Assembly: GCA_007125415.1 (NCBI GenBank)
Contig: SLDH01000186.1
Location: 1-12,704 of the forward strand
From: Roseovarius sp.
GTDB taxonomy: Bacteria; Pseudomonadota; Alphaproteobacteria; Rhodobacterales; Rhodobacteraceae
Reading direction: 5' to 3'
DNA: 12,704 nucleotides
Below, piece after piece: positions 1 through 6,771 of this stretch (position 1 is the stretch's first letter; each line of letters starts with the position of its first letter). The notes under the pieces are model-generated. The model saw nothing but the letters and a program-made list of their open reading frames with translations. It ran no database searches and was not told where the DNA came from. A program made the translations under genes and the position numbers.

Positions 1-1199
1 CGGCTGAAATCGAACACCTCGACCTGATCCTTAAGTTCCTGAAAGAGCGGCGTGAAGGGCCAGGGGGTATACATCGACCAGTTGGCCAGATCAGGCTGCC
101 AGTCCCAGGCCATCTGATAGGTCTCCTCCAGCGTCTCGGCGGTCTCGTTGTCGAGCCCGACAATGAATTGCGCCTCGACAAGGATATCGGCCTCCCGCAG
201 CAGGCGAATGGCCTCCTTGTTCTCCTCGACCTTCGTTTCCTTGTTGAAGATATCGAGCTTCATCTGCGCGGCCGCCTCGGTACCGAGGCTAACATGCACG
301 AGCCCCGCCTTGCGGTAGAACTTGAGCAGATCCTTGTCGCGGTAGATATCGGTCACTCGGGTATTGATGCCCCATTTCACGCGCTTGGGCAGGCCACGGT
401 CGATCAGTTCCTGACAGAAGGCCACGAATTTCTTCTTGTTGATGGTGGGTTCCTCATCGGCGAGGATGAAGAAGCCGACGCCGTGATTTTCCACCAGATC
501 CTCGATCTCGTCGACCACATCCTTGGGGTCGCGCACGCGATAATCGCGCCAGAACTTCCACTGGCTGCAGAACGAGCAGGTGAAGGGGCAGCCGCGCGCG
601 AGGTTGGGGATGGCCACGCGGGTGCCGAGCGGAATGTAGATATACTTGCTCCATTCCAGAACCGTCCAGTCAGGCTTGATCGCCGCGAGGTCCTTGACGG
701 TGCTGGCCGCCGGGGTGGCCACGATCTCATCCCCGTCGATGAAGGCGAGCCCCCTGATCTTGCGCTTGTCCTTGGGCCAGCGCCCGTCTTCGATGGCCAG
801 CATAAGCTCGGTGCAGATCTCCTCGCCCTCGCCGCGCACGATCACATCGACCCAGGGCGCCTCGGTCAGGACCTGCTTGTACATGAAGGTGGCATGAACG
901 CCGCCCAGCACGCGCACCGCATCGGGCGCCACCTCCGAGGCCACGCGCAACACGTCTTCCGCGCGATAGATCGACGGAGTGATCGCCGTGACGCCCACCA
1001 CATCGGGGGCGCGTTCGGCGATCATGCGGCCAAGGGTCTCGTCGTCGATGTTATCGGTCATCGCGTCTATGAAATCCACATCATCAAATCCTGCCTGACG
1101 CAGATGCCCGGTCAGATAGGCAACCCAGGCGGGCGGCCATGTCCCGGCGATCTCGGCCCCGCCCGAGCGGTAATTGGGATGAACGAACAGGATTCTCAT
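1..1199 (-). CDS. bchE: Anaerobic Mg-protoporphyrin IX monomethyl ester cyclase BchE (5' part, C-terminus off window)
   Basis: BchE makes the isocyclic (E) ring of bacteriochlorophyll without oxygen, using an iron-sulfur cluster, SAM and cobalamin. I read 399 residues from an ATG at 1199, preceded by GGAGG at 1209-1213. The N-terminus ([10 protein letters not shown]) opens a B12-binding-like domain at about residues 1-140. The radical-SAM motif follows in [17 protein letters not shown], a CX3CX2C with Cys204, Cys208 and Cys211. Further on are [12 protein letters not shown] and [11 protein letters not shown]. These match my memory of Rhodobacter BchE almost block for block, so I prefer it to other B12-radical-SAM enzymes such as hopanoid methylases. 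The family is about 550 residues, so roughly 150 are missing at the window edge. The frame shows no break. The gene starts about 450 bp from the end of an unrelated unit on the same strand, with its own control region between. Confidence 0.93.
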   Translation of the reverse strand, partial: MRILFVHPNYRSGGAEIAGTWPPAWVAYLTGHLRQAGFDDVDFIDAMTDNIDDETLGRMIAERAPDVVGVTAITPSIYRAEDVLRVASEVAPDAVRVLGGVHATFMYKQVLTEAPWVDVIVRGEGEEICTELMLAIEDGRWPKDKRKIRGLAFIDGDEIVATPAASTVKDLAAIKPDWTVLEWSKYIYIPLGTRVAIPNLARGCPFTCSFCSQWKFWRDYRVRDPKDVVDEIEDLVENHGVGFFILADEEPTINKKKFVAFCQELIDRGLPKRVKWGINTRVTDIYRDKDLLKFYRKAGLVHVSLGTEAAAQMKLDIFNKETKVEENKEAIRLLREADILVEAQFIVGLDNETAETLEETYQMAWDWQPDLANWSMYTPWPFTPLFQELKDQVEVFDFS

Positions 1200-1217
1200 G
1201 ATCTGCAACCTCCGATG

Positions 1218-1235
1218 TGTAAGCCAAACCTGACA
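1218..1235. promoter_or_regulatory. Candidate PpsR/CrtJ repressor site of bchE
   Basis: TGT-N12-ACA, a perfect match to the palindromic consensus bound by PpsR/CrtJ, the aerobic repressor of photosynthesis genes. Reading TGT at 1216-1218 and ACA at 1235-1237 gives a slightly wider dyad (TGTGT...ACACA). The site lies 18 bp upstream of the bchE start codon. If the FNR-type box at 1255-1268 acts from about -41, this site would cover the -10 region and start point. Such a short consensus can occur by chance, but its position in front of a bch gene supports it. Confidence 0.65.
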
Positions 1236-1254
1236 CAAAGCGAAGGCGGACAAA

Positions 1255-1268
1255 CTGACACAGATCAA
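1255..1268 (-). promoter_or_regulatory. Candidate FnrL activator box of bchE
   Basis: On the minus strand the sequence is TTGAT-CTGT-GTCAG. It matches the FnrL/FNR consensus TTGAT-N4-GTCAA (or ATCAA) at 9 of 10 fixed positions. The centre is near 1261.5. An FNR-type activator bound at about -41.5 would set transcription start near 1220, about 20 bp before the bchE start. Control of bch genes by FnrL under low oxygen is known in Rhodobacter; binding here is inferred. Confidence 0.55.
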
Positions 1269-1295
1269 ATCGGGGGGGTGATCGGCTTTTCGGGG

Positions 1296-1317
1296 TGATT
1301 GAGATTAGTCTCGATCA
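1296..1317. repeat. 22-bp dyad upstream of the bchE control region
   Basis: TGATTGAGA and TCTCGATCA flank a TTAG centre, giving 9 paired positions with one T-G wobble. The centre lies about 45 bp upstream of the FNR-type box. It could be an operator for an unidentified dimeric regulator or a small RNA hairpin. There is no T-run to make it a terminator, and I cannot assign a protein. Confidence 0.5.
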
Positions 1318-1338
1318 ACTTGAAGCACCCTGCACCAA

Positions 1339-1479
1339 GCCGCGCATCGCTGGGCCGCGGCGCGGCGATCCGGCGGTTGGTCGGCAGCGATTTATGGTGT
1401 CACATACGCAGAACCTCGGATCGGCGCGCTAAAGATTACCAGATCGCCGGGCCGTGGGAGCGGCCCAGCGATGCGCGGC
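1339..1479. repeat. Perfect 20-bp inverted repeat enclosing 101 bp in a non-coding gap
   Basis: The left arm is 1339-1358 and the right arm 1460-1479. They are exact reverse complements over 20 bp, with core CATCGCTGGG / CCCAGCGATG. A further 7-bp pair, GGCGATC at 1364-1370 and GATCGCC at 1442-1448, extends the same stem inward after small bulges. As RNA this would be a long rod; as DNA it resembles the ends of a small non-autonomous element. No target-site duplication is evident and no protein is encoded. The remainder of the 452-bp gap (1200-1651) holds no gene I can support. Confidence 0.8.
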
Positions 1480-1570
1480 GGCCTGCGGCCTTTGCTCCGC
1501 GCAGGGGCAAGGAACAGGCAGGAATGACCCAACCTGAACGGGAAGCACTCTAGCTCCGATAGCCGGGGTG

Positions 1571-1597
1571 ATGCCTGCCTTGCGGACGGGCGGGCAT
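1571..1597 (-). terminator. Hairpin downstream of the anmK-racemase unit, possible transcription end
   Basis: ATGCCTGCC (1571-1579) pairs with GGCGGGCAT (1589-1597), a 9-bp stem with one T-G wobble and a 9-nt loop. It lies 55 bp past the stop codon of the minus-strand racemase gene. There is no T-run on either side, so it is not a classical intrinsic terminator. It may act with Rho, protect the mRNA end, or do nothing. Confidence 0.3.
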
Positions 1598-1651
1598 GGT
1601 GATGGGAATGCAGCGCAGGGAGAAGGGAAACTCTCCGGCCCGGATCCCGCA

Positions 1652-2380
1652 TCAGAGCCGGAAAAGCCTCCCCGGCCCCCAGCCCCGCGCATCGACCCGG
1701 GCAAGGCGCAGCATGTGCCAGATGAGGGCAAGATTGGAACTGATCACCGGCAGGTTCAACCGCGCTTCGGCCTCATTGATGACCTCAAAGGCGCGCAGAT
1801 TGGTGCAGGAAGTGAACACCGCCTCGACACCGTCCGCCTGCCCCGCCTCCAGGATTGCCGCAAGGGTGGAGGCCGGGGTAATGCGGGCCACCCGGCGGTC
1901 ATCCTCCTCGCCAAAGCTGATCTCCTCCTCCGTCTCGATCCGCTCCCGCGCAAGAAAGGTCCGCATCGGGCCCGAGACCTGCGCTGTATAGGGGGTGACC
2001 AGCCCGATCCGCCGCACGCCAAGCGCCTGCAACGCCGCGACCACGGCGGAAATCGGATTGGTGACCGGCACACCGGGATGAACCGTCGCGATGGCCTCGG
2101 CCACACTCGTAGGCCCGATGAAAACCGAGGCGGAGGTGCAGCCATAGCCGATCACATCGAGCTTGTCGGGTAACAGCCCGGCAGAGGCCGGCATAAGGCC
2201 CTGCATCTCACGCAAGCCTTCCGGCGTCACGGCGGGCGCGCTGCGTATCCGGCTATGTGTCAGGCGGACATCGCGCGCCGCAAACAGGCCGCGTGCCTCG
2301 TGCTCCAGCACCTCATCGGTGCTCAGCACCACCAGCCCCAGCCGGGGCCAGCTGCCCGGCGGCGCCAGCGCATAATCCAT
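1652..2380 (-). CDS. Asp/Glu racemase / maleate isomerase superfamily protein
   Basis: This 242-residue protein has the two-cysteine plan of the Asp/Glu/hydantoin racemase superfamily. Cys81 sits in GYGCTSAS and Cys192 in TSCTNLR, one in each half of the pseudo-symmetric fold. The spacing and motifs fit the maleate cis-trans isomerase / arylmalonate decarboxylase branch better than MurI glutamate racemase, which carries ACNTAS and GCTHYP. It is cytoplasmic, with no signal peptide. The ATG at 2380 overlaps the anmK stop codon by one base (TGATG), so the two genes are probably translationally coupled. Substrate is unknown. Ectoine-use (EutA-like) or amino-acid racemase activity is possible but not shown by the context. 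Confidence 0.8.
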   Translation of the reverse strand: MDYALAPPGSWPRLGLVVLSTDEVLEHEARGLFAARDVRLTHSRIRSAPAVTPEGLREMQGLMPASAGLLPDKLDVIGYGCTSASVFIGPTSVAEAIATVHPGVPVTNPISAVVAALQALGVRRIGLVTPYTAQVSGPMRTFLARERIETEEEISFGEEDDRRVARITPASTLAAILEAGQADGVEAVFTSCTNLRAFEVINEAEARLNLPVISSNLALIWHMLRLARVDARGWGPGRLFRL

Positions 2381-3489
2381 CAGGCCACACCCCGCCGGTC
2401 AGGCCGGCTCAGCGTGCCCCCCGACACACCCGCACGCACCCCGGTGGTGCCGGGGGCAGAGGTGGGCAGGCCGCGCGCCACACGCACCGCCAGATGGGCG
2501 AAGGCCTGCGCCTCCAGCATGTCACCGTCCAGCCCCACGGCCTCCACCGGCTCGACAGGGCAATCGAGCGCCGCCGCGATCATCTGCATCAGCACCGGAT
2601 TGTGCCGCCCTCCCCCGGAGACCAGAAGGCGCTCGGGCGACTGCGGGCAATGCTCCATGGCCTGCAACACGCCAGCGGCGCTCATCGCCGTGAGCGTGGC
2701 GGCGGCATCGGCGTCGCTCAACTCATGGACAAGCCCGATCATGTCCGCAAAAGCATCGCGGTCCAGCGACTTGGGGGGGATACGGCGGAAATAGGGCTCG
2801 TCCAGAAAGAGCTCGAGCGCGCCTTGCGCCACCACGCCACGGCGCGCCAGCGTACCACCGGCATCGAAGGGCTGGCCGCAGCGGGCCATCATCAGATCGT
2901 TGATCGGCGCGTTGGCCGGGCCGGTATCGAAGGCAAGCAGCGCACCATCATCCTCCGGGCGCGCCTTTTCCGGGTCAATCCAGGTGAGATTGCCCACACC
3001 TCCAAGATTGAGAAAACCCAAAGGTGCCTTTGCACCGATCCACCTCGCACAGGCGAAATGATAGAAAGGCGCGAGCGGCGCGCCCTCGCCGCCGAGCGCC
3101 ACATCGGCCGAACGGAAATCCCAGACCACAGGCAGATCGAGCGCCGCGGCCAGCACCGCCCCATCGCCCACCTGATGCGTGCCGCGCCCGCGCGGCTCAT
3201 GTGCCAGCGTCTGCCCGTGAAACCCGACCAATGCCGCGCCCTCGAAACCCGCCAGAAGCTCGATATGAGCGGCCTCCACCAGCGCGGCGGCGGCCGAGAT
3301 GTCATCGCCATGCCATTTGCCAAGTGCGGCGCGCAGAATCTGCTGCTCTCTATCCGAATAGGGGCGAAACCCAGTGTCGCCGAATCCGTGGATCCGCTCG
3401 CCATCGGTCAGGATCATCGCCGCGTCCACACCATCGAGCGAGGTGCCCGACATCGCCCCCAGGGCCCAGATCGGTTCTGCCTGCAACAT
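2380..3489 (-). CDS. anmK: 1,6-anhydro-N-acetylmuramic acid kinase
   Basis: AnmK opens the anhydro ring of anhMurNAc released from old peptidoglycan and phosphorylates it to MurNAc-6-phosphate, a step of cell-wall recycling in the cytoplasm. The 369-residue protein has the family marks in order: [12 protein letters not shown] (11-22, ATP site), GFHGQT (89-94), NLGGVGN (161-167), FDTGPAN with the expected catalytic Asp188, and SGGGRHN (291-297). Length is normal. The ATG at 3489 has GGAAGGA about 6-12 bases upstream. It is the first gene of a two-gene minus-strand unit and diverges from tyrS across 63 bp. The end overlaps the next gene by one base. Confidence 0.93.
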   Translation of the reverse strand: MLQAEPIWALGAMSGTSLDGVDAAMILTDGERIHGFGDTGFRPYSDREQQILRAALGKWHGDDISAAAALVEAAHIELLAGFEGAALVGFHGQTLAHEPRGRGTHQVGDGAVLAAALDLPVVWDFRSADVALGGEGAPLAPFYHFACARWIGAKAPLGFLNLGGVGNLTWIDPEKARPEDDGALLAFDTGPANAPINDLMMARCGQPFDAGGTLARRGVVAQGALELFLDEPYFRRIPPKSLDRDAFADMIGLVHELSDADAAATLTAMSAAGVLQAMEHCPQSPERLLVSGGGRHNPVLMQMIAAALDCPVEPVEAVGLDGDMLEAQAFAHLAVRVARGLPTSAPGTTGVRAGVSGGTLSRPDRRGVA

Positions 3490-3493
3490 GGAC

Positions 3494-3522
3494 TTGTCCT
3501 TCCGATGCTCCCCCCCTATTCA
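3494..3522 (+). promoter_or_regulatory. Weak sigma70-like promoter candidate for tyrS
   Basis: TTGTCC (3494-3499) and TATTCA (3517-3522) are separated by 17 bp and would start transcription about 25 bp before tyrS. Matches are 4/6 and 3/6, so this is a guess supported mainly by the shortness of the divergent 63-bp gap, which must hold the promoters of both tyrS and anmK unless they start inside genes. Confidence 0.25.
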
Positions 3523-3552
3523 TGCCGCGCAAATCATTGGCGGACAAGCGGT

Positions 3553-4803
3553 ATGACCTATCACCCCAAATCGGAATTCCTTAGCGTGATGATGACGCGC
3601 GGCTTTCTGGCTGGCTGCACGGATTATCAGGCGCTGGATGATGCGTTGCTGCGTGATGTGGTGCCGGCCTATATCGGTTTTGACGCCACGGCGAAATCTT
3701 TGCATGTGGGCAGCCTCATCCAGATCATGATGCTGCGCTGGTTGCAGAAGACCGGGCACAAACCGATCACGCTGATGGGCGGTGGCACGACCAAGGTGGG
3801 CGATCCAAGCTTTCGGTCGGATGAGAGGCCGCTTCTCGGGCCTGATGAGATTGCCGAGAACATGCGCGGAATCCGGTCGGTCTTCGCCGCTTACGTGACC
3901 TATGGCGATGGGCCGACCGATGCGCTCATGGTCGATAATGCCGAATGGCTGGATGATCTCAACTATCTCGATTTCCTGCGTGATATCGGCAGGCATTTCT
4001 CGGTCAACCGGATGCTCAGCTTCGAGAGCGTCAAATCCCGGATAGATCGCGAGCAAAGCCTCAGCTTTCTCGAATTCAACTACATGATCCTGCAGGCCTA
4101 TGATTTTCTCGAACTGAATCGCCGCTATGGCTGTCTGCTGCAGATGGGCGGCTCGGATCAATGGGGCAATATCGTCAACGGGATCGACTTGACCCGTCGC
4201 GTGCTGGATCACGAGATTTACGGACTGACCTCGCCTTTGCTGACCACGTCGGATGGCCGCAAGATGGGCAAGAGTCAGGACGGTGCGATCTGGCTCGATG
4301 CCGCGATGTGCAGCCCCTACAATTTCTGGCAATTCTGGCGCAACACCATGGATGCCGATGTGGAACGTTTCCTGAAGCTCTACACCGAGTTGCCGCTTGA
4401 GGAATGTGCGCGTCTGGGCGCCCTCGGCGGGGCCGAGATCAACGAGGCCAAGATCGTGCTCGCCGATGCGGTCACCACGCTCTTGCACGGGTCTGATGCG
4501 GCAGAGGCGGCGAAGGCCACCGCACGTGAAGTGTTCGAGAAGGGTGGTGTGGGCGACGATCTTCCCACGATCACGGTCACGCGCAGCATGATTTCCGACG
4601 GCTTGTCCAACACGGCTCTCTTCGTGATGGCCGGGCTCGCGCCCTCGGGCAAGGAAGCCAAGCGCCTGATCGCCGGCGGCGGTGCCAGCATCAACGATGC
4701 GGTGGTGACCAAGCCGGCACTGATACGGGCCGAGGATCTCGGACGCGACATGAAGCTTTCGGCCGGCAAGAAGCGCCACGCCATCGTCAAGCTCGCCGAC
4801 TGA
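3553..4803 (+). CDS. tyrS: Tyrosyl-tRNA synthetase
   Basis: TyrS attaches tyrosine to tRNA-Tyr in the cytoplasm. The 416-residue protein is a class I synthetase of the bacterial TyrRS type. Its HIGH-like signature is HVGS (51-54), following [19 protein letters not shown] marks the tyrosine pocket, and the KMSKS loop appears as KMGKS (237-241). The C-terminal part (from about residue 350: [16 protein letters not shown]) is an S4 RNA-binding domain. I chose ATG 3553 because MTYHPKSEF is the usual N-terminus and GGCGGA lies 8 bases upstream. The frame is open far upstream, but that part overlaps anmK on the other strand and is not TyrS-like. It is convergent with aroB across 28 bp. Confidence 0.96.
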   Translation: MTYHPKSEFLSVMMTRGFLAGCTDYQALDDALLRDVVPAYIGFDATAKSLHVGSLIQIMMLRWLQKTGHKPITLMGGGTTKVGDPSFRSDERPLLGPDEIAENMRGIRSVFAAYVTYGDGPTDALMVDNAEWLDDLNYLDFLRDIGRHFSVNRMLSFESVKSRIDREQSLSFLEFNYMILQAYDFLELNRRYGCLLQMGGSDQWGNIVNGIDLTRRVLDHEIYGLTSPLLTTSDGRKMGKSQDGAIWLDAAMCSPYNFWQFWRNTMDADVERFLKLYTELPLEECARLGALGGAEINEAKIVLADAVTTLLHGSDAAEAAKATAREVFEKGGVGDDLPTITVTRSMISDGLSNTALFVMAGLAPSGKEAKRLIAGGGASINDAVVTKPALIRAEDLGRDMKLSAGKKRHAIVKLAD

Positions 4804-4831
4804 TACGAGTGCCTATCGTGATCCGGACATC

Positions 4832-5950
4832 TCAGCCACGCGCGTTCAGTGCATCCACGAGCAACCGGTGTACCGCGTCAAGGGGCACCTCGGAAGTCAC
4901 GAAAGCCGCACCGATCCGGTGTGCGAGGATGAATCGAAGCTGTCCGTCCACCACTTTCTTGTCCTGAGCCATTAATTGCAGGAGAGCATCAGCATCAGGC
5001 AAATCTCCTTTGATATCTGCAAGATCAACCTTCATCTTCATGTCACGCAGATGAGCTCGGACACGGCTTGGTTCCTCTTGCGAACAAAGTCCGAGACGCG
5101 CGGAAAGCTCAAACGCCAGAGCACAGCCGATCGCCACGCCCTCGCCATGCAACAGGCGCGCACCATCATAACCCGTGGCGGCCTCAAACGCATGGCAGAA
5201 GGTGTGGCCAAGGTTGAGCAAGGCCCGCTCTCCCTGTTCCGTCTCGTCCCGCGCCACAATTCCCGCCTTCATCTCCACCGAGCGTTTGACGAGGTGAACG
5301 CGCGCCGCCATATCTCCCGCAGCGGCACGTGAAGCATTCTTTTCAAGCCACTGAAAGAAAACATGATCCCCCAACAGACCGTATTTTACCACCTCCCCGT
5401 AACCGGCGAGGTAATCACGTTCTGTCAGCGTCCCCAGCACGCCGGTATCCGCCAGGACAAGGCTGGGCTGATGGAAGGCACCAATGAGGTTCTTGCCCGC
5501 CTGCACAGAGTTGATGCCCGTCTTGCCGCCGACGGAACTGTCCACCTGCGCAAGCAGGCTGGTGGGGATCTGCACGAACCGCACGCCCCGGCGCAGGATG
5601 GCGGCGGCAAACCCCGCCAGATCGCCGATGACCCCGCCGCCCAGGGCGATCACGACATCATTGCGCTCGATCCGCTCGGCCAGCAGCCACTCCACAAGGC
5701 GCTCCAGACAGGGCCAGGACTTGGTGCTTTCTCCGGCGGGCAAGGAAAGACAGGTGGCTGATATGTCTTCCGTTGCGAGGCCCGCGCGCAGCGCCTCCAG
5801 ATGCAACGCGCCGACAGTCTCATCGGTCACGACGGCCACACGCCGCCGCTTGAGCAAGGGGACGATCCGCGCGCCGGACTGCGCCAGCAGATCGGGCCCG
5901 ATCACCACATCATAGGCGCGTGCGCCCAGCTCCACCCGTACCGTTTCCAT
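4832..5950 (-). CDS. aroB: 3-dehydroquinate synthase
   Basis: AroB turns DAHP into 3-dehydroquinate, the second step of the shikimate pathway, using NAD+ and a divalent metal. The 372-residue protein has GGGVIGD (104-110) in the NAD site, then QIPTSLLAQVDSSVGGKTGIN. The metal ligands are Glu186 (GYGEVVKYG), His249 (NLGHT) and His268 (LLHGE). Lys143 in GGKTGIN is also conserved. There are three extra residues between the two histidines compared with the fungal enzyme, with no sign of damage. The ATG at 5950 shares one base with the aroK stop (TAATG), and GGAAAGG lies about 8 bases upstream inside aroK, so the pair is an operon. Confidence 0.96.
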   Translation of the reverse strand: METVRVELGARAYDVVIGPDLLAQSGARIVPLLKRRRVAVVTDETVGALHLEALRAGLATEDISATCLSLPAGESTKSWPCLERLVEWLLAERIERNDVVIALGGGVIGDLAGFAAAILRRGVRFVQIPTSLLAQVDSSVGGKTGINSVQAGKNLIGAFHQPSLVLADTGVLGTLTERDYLAGYGEVVKYGLLGDHVFFQWLEKNASRAAAGDMAARVHLVKRSVEMKAGIVARDETEQGERALLNLGHTFCHAFEAATGYDGARLLHGEGVAIGCALAFELSARLGLCSQEEPSRVRAHLRDMKMKVDLADIKGDLPDADALLQLMAQDKKVVDGQLRFILAHRIGAAFVTSEVPLDAVHRLLVDALNARG

Positions 5951-6510
5951 TATCCGCGCCTTTCCAAGACATCCGGTCGGCGCTCGAGCGCATCGATCAC
6001 CTTCTCCGCCATCGTGCCGATCGTATAGCTTGCGCGCGCCTGCACATGGATATCCGCGAGTTCATAGATCGGCACTCTTTGCTCATAGAGGCTCGCAAGC
6101 GTTCTGTAAGGATCAGAAGTGCGAAGCAAGGGTCTGGTATCCTTATGTTTTACCCTACTCCAAAGAAGCGCAAGATCGGCCTTCAGCCACACGGAGACAC
6201 CCTTTCTTGAAATCAGATCCCGGTTGCGCTCGAAGAGAAATGCGCCGCCGCCGGTGGAGAGCACAGCGTTCTGAGCATCAAGCAAACGGCCGATCACCTC
6301 GCTTTCCCGGTCCCGGAAAAACGCTTCTCCGTCACGCTCGAAAATCTCCGAAATACTCATCGCGGCGGCCGCTTCGATCTCGGCATCGGAGTCGAGGAAC
6401 GCAACTCCCAGCCTGCTTGCCAGTTCCTTGCCGATCGCGGTTTTCCCCGATCCCATCATCCCGACCATGACGATGGTTCGCTTAAGGCTCCACCCCGTTT
6501 TTCCGACCAT
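5950..6510 (-). CDS. aroK: Shikimate kinase
   Basis: AroK phosphorylates shikimate with ATP, the fifth step of chorismate synthesis. The product is 186 residues. It has a Walker A GMMGSGKT (17-24), the shikimate contacts Asp42 (in DSD), Arg66 (FFRDRE) and GGG (87-89), and the lid arginine Arg126 in DTRPLL. I chose ATG 6510 (MVGKTGWSLKRT) because GAGG lies 9 bases upstream. An in-frame ATG at 6525 has no such site. The open frame continues to 6867, but that part is not kinase-like and crosses divergent genes. It is the first gene of aroK-aroB. Confidence 0.95.
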   Translation of the reverse strand: MVGKTGWSLKRTIVMVGMMGSGKTAIGKELASRLGVAFLDSDAEIEAAAAMSISEIFERDGEAFFRDRESEVIGRLLDAQNAVLSTGGGAFLFERNRDLISRKGVSVWLKADLALLWSRVKHKDTRPLLRTSDPYRTLASLYEQRVPIYELADIHVQARASYTIGTMAEKVIDALERRPDVLERRG

Positions 6511-6556
6511 GTTCTGGCGCCTCATTGCCGGTTCGCTTTGCTTTTTCGTCAATGAC

Positions 6557-6585
6557 GTGATCTTGTCCGGAATGCCAGCTATAAC
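6557..6585 (+). promoter_or_regulatory. Candidate promoter for the plus-strand unit starting at 6622
   Basis: A good -10, TATAAC (6580-6585, 5/6), lies 17 bp after a poor -35, GTGATC (6557-6562). The expected start point is near 6592, 30 bp before the small membrane-protein gene. It overlaps the aroK promoter candidate on the other strand. A perfect 11-bp palindrome, CGTCAATGACG, sits at 6547-6557 at its upstream edge. Confidence 0.35.
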
Positions 6586-6607
6586 TGAGCACAACAATAA
6601 ACGGCAA
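6578..6607 (-). promoter_or_regulatory. Candidate promoter for aroK-aroB
   Basis: On the minus strand TTGCCG (6607-6602) is followed after 18 bp by TATAGC (6583-6578), or after 17 bp by TTATAG. The -35 matches 4/6 and the -10 4/6. The start point would be near 6571, giving a leader of about 60 bases. Its -10 lies on the same bases as the -10 of the divergent plus-strand candidate. Confidence 0.35.
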
Positions 6608-6621
6608 GACACGGGCAGGCT

Positions 6622-6771
6622 ATGCTGAGACTTATCAAGTGGTTGCTTTACCTCTTCGTTCTGGGCTTCTTTGCGCTGGTGGCCTATGTCTATATTGGTC
6701 CTTTCCTCGGGGCCGACTTCACGCCCGAGACGCGCGAGATTCGTCAGGATATCTTGATTGATACCGATTAA
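6622..6771 (+). CDS. Small single-pass membrane protein, unknown function
   Basis: A 49-residue product beginning MLRLIKWLLYLFVLGFFALV. Basic residues at 3 and 6 are followed by one hydrophobic segment (about 4-26), then an acidic, helix-like tail (ADFTPETREIRQDILIDTD). This is the pattern of an inner-membrane protein with a short periplasmic or cytoplasmic tail. The ribosome site is poor (GGGCAGG just before ATG). Support comes from the clean protein pattern, the fit between a divergent promoter region and the next gene, and the 14-base overlap with that gene. I do not recognise a family. The overlap suggests joint translation with the 518-aa protein. Confidence 0.7.
   Translation: MLRLIKWLLYLFVLGFFALVAYVYIGPFLGADFTPETREIRQDILIDTD

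Noticed and set aside
168..1298. Long plus-strand open frame opposite bchE
   Set aside because: It is the mirror of a strongly supported gene in high-GC DNA, with no recognisable motif.
1398..1415. Second PpsR-like site inside the large inverted repeat
   Set aside because: TGT-N12-ACC misses one consensus base and lies about 200 bp from the bchE start.
2257..3552. Open frame on the plus strand running into tyrS without a stop, which would give an 848-aa protein
   Set aside because: The upstream part lies antisense to anmK and the racemase gene, shows only Arg/Pro/His-rich antisense composition, and the TyrS N-terminus plus a ribosome site define ATG 3553. An in-frame ATG at 3505 has no ribosome site.
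3520..4779. 419-aa minus-strand open frame opposite tyrS
   Set aside because: It is an antisense shadow of a clear synthetase gene. The same applies to 7049-8353 opposite the 518-aa protein gene and 10188-10991 opposite the CNNM gene.
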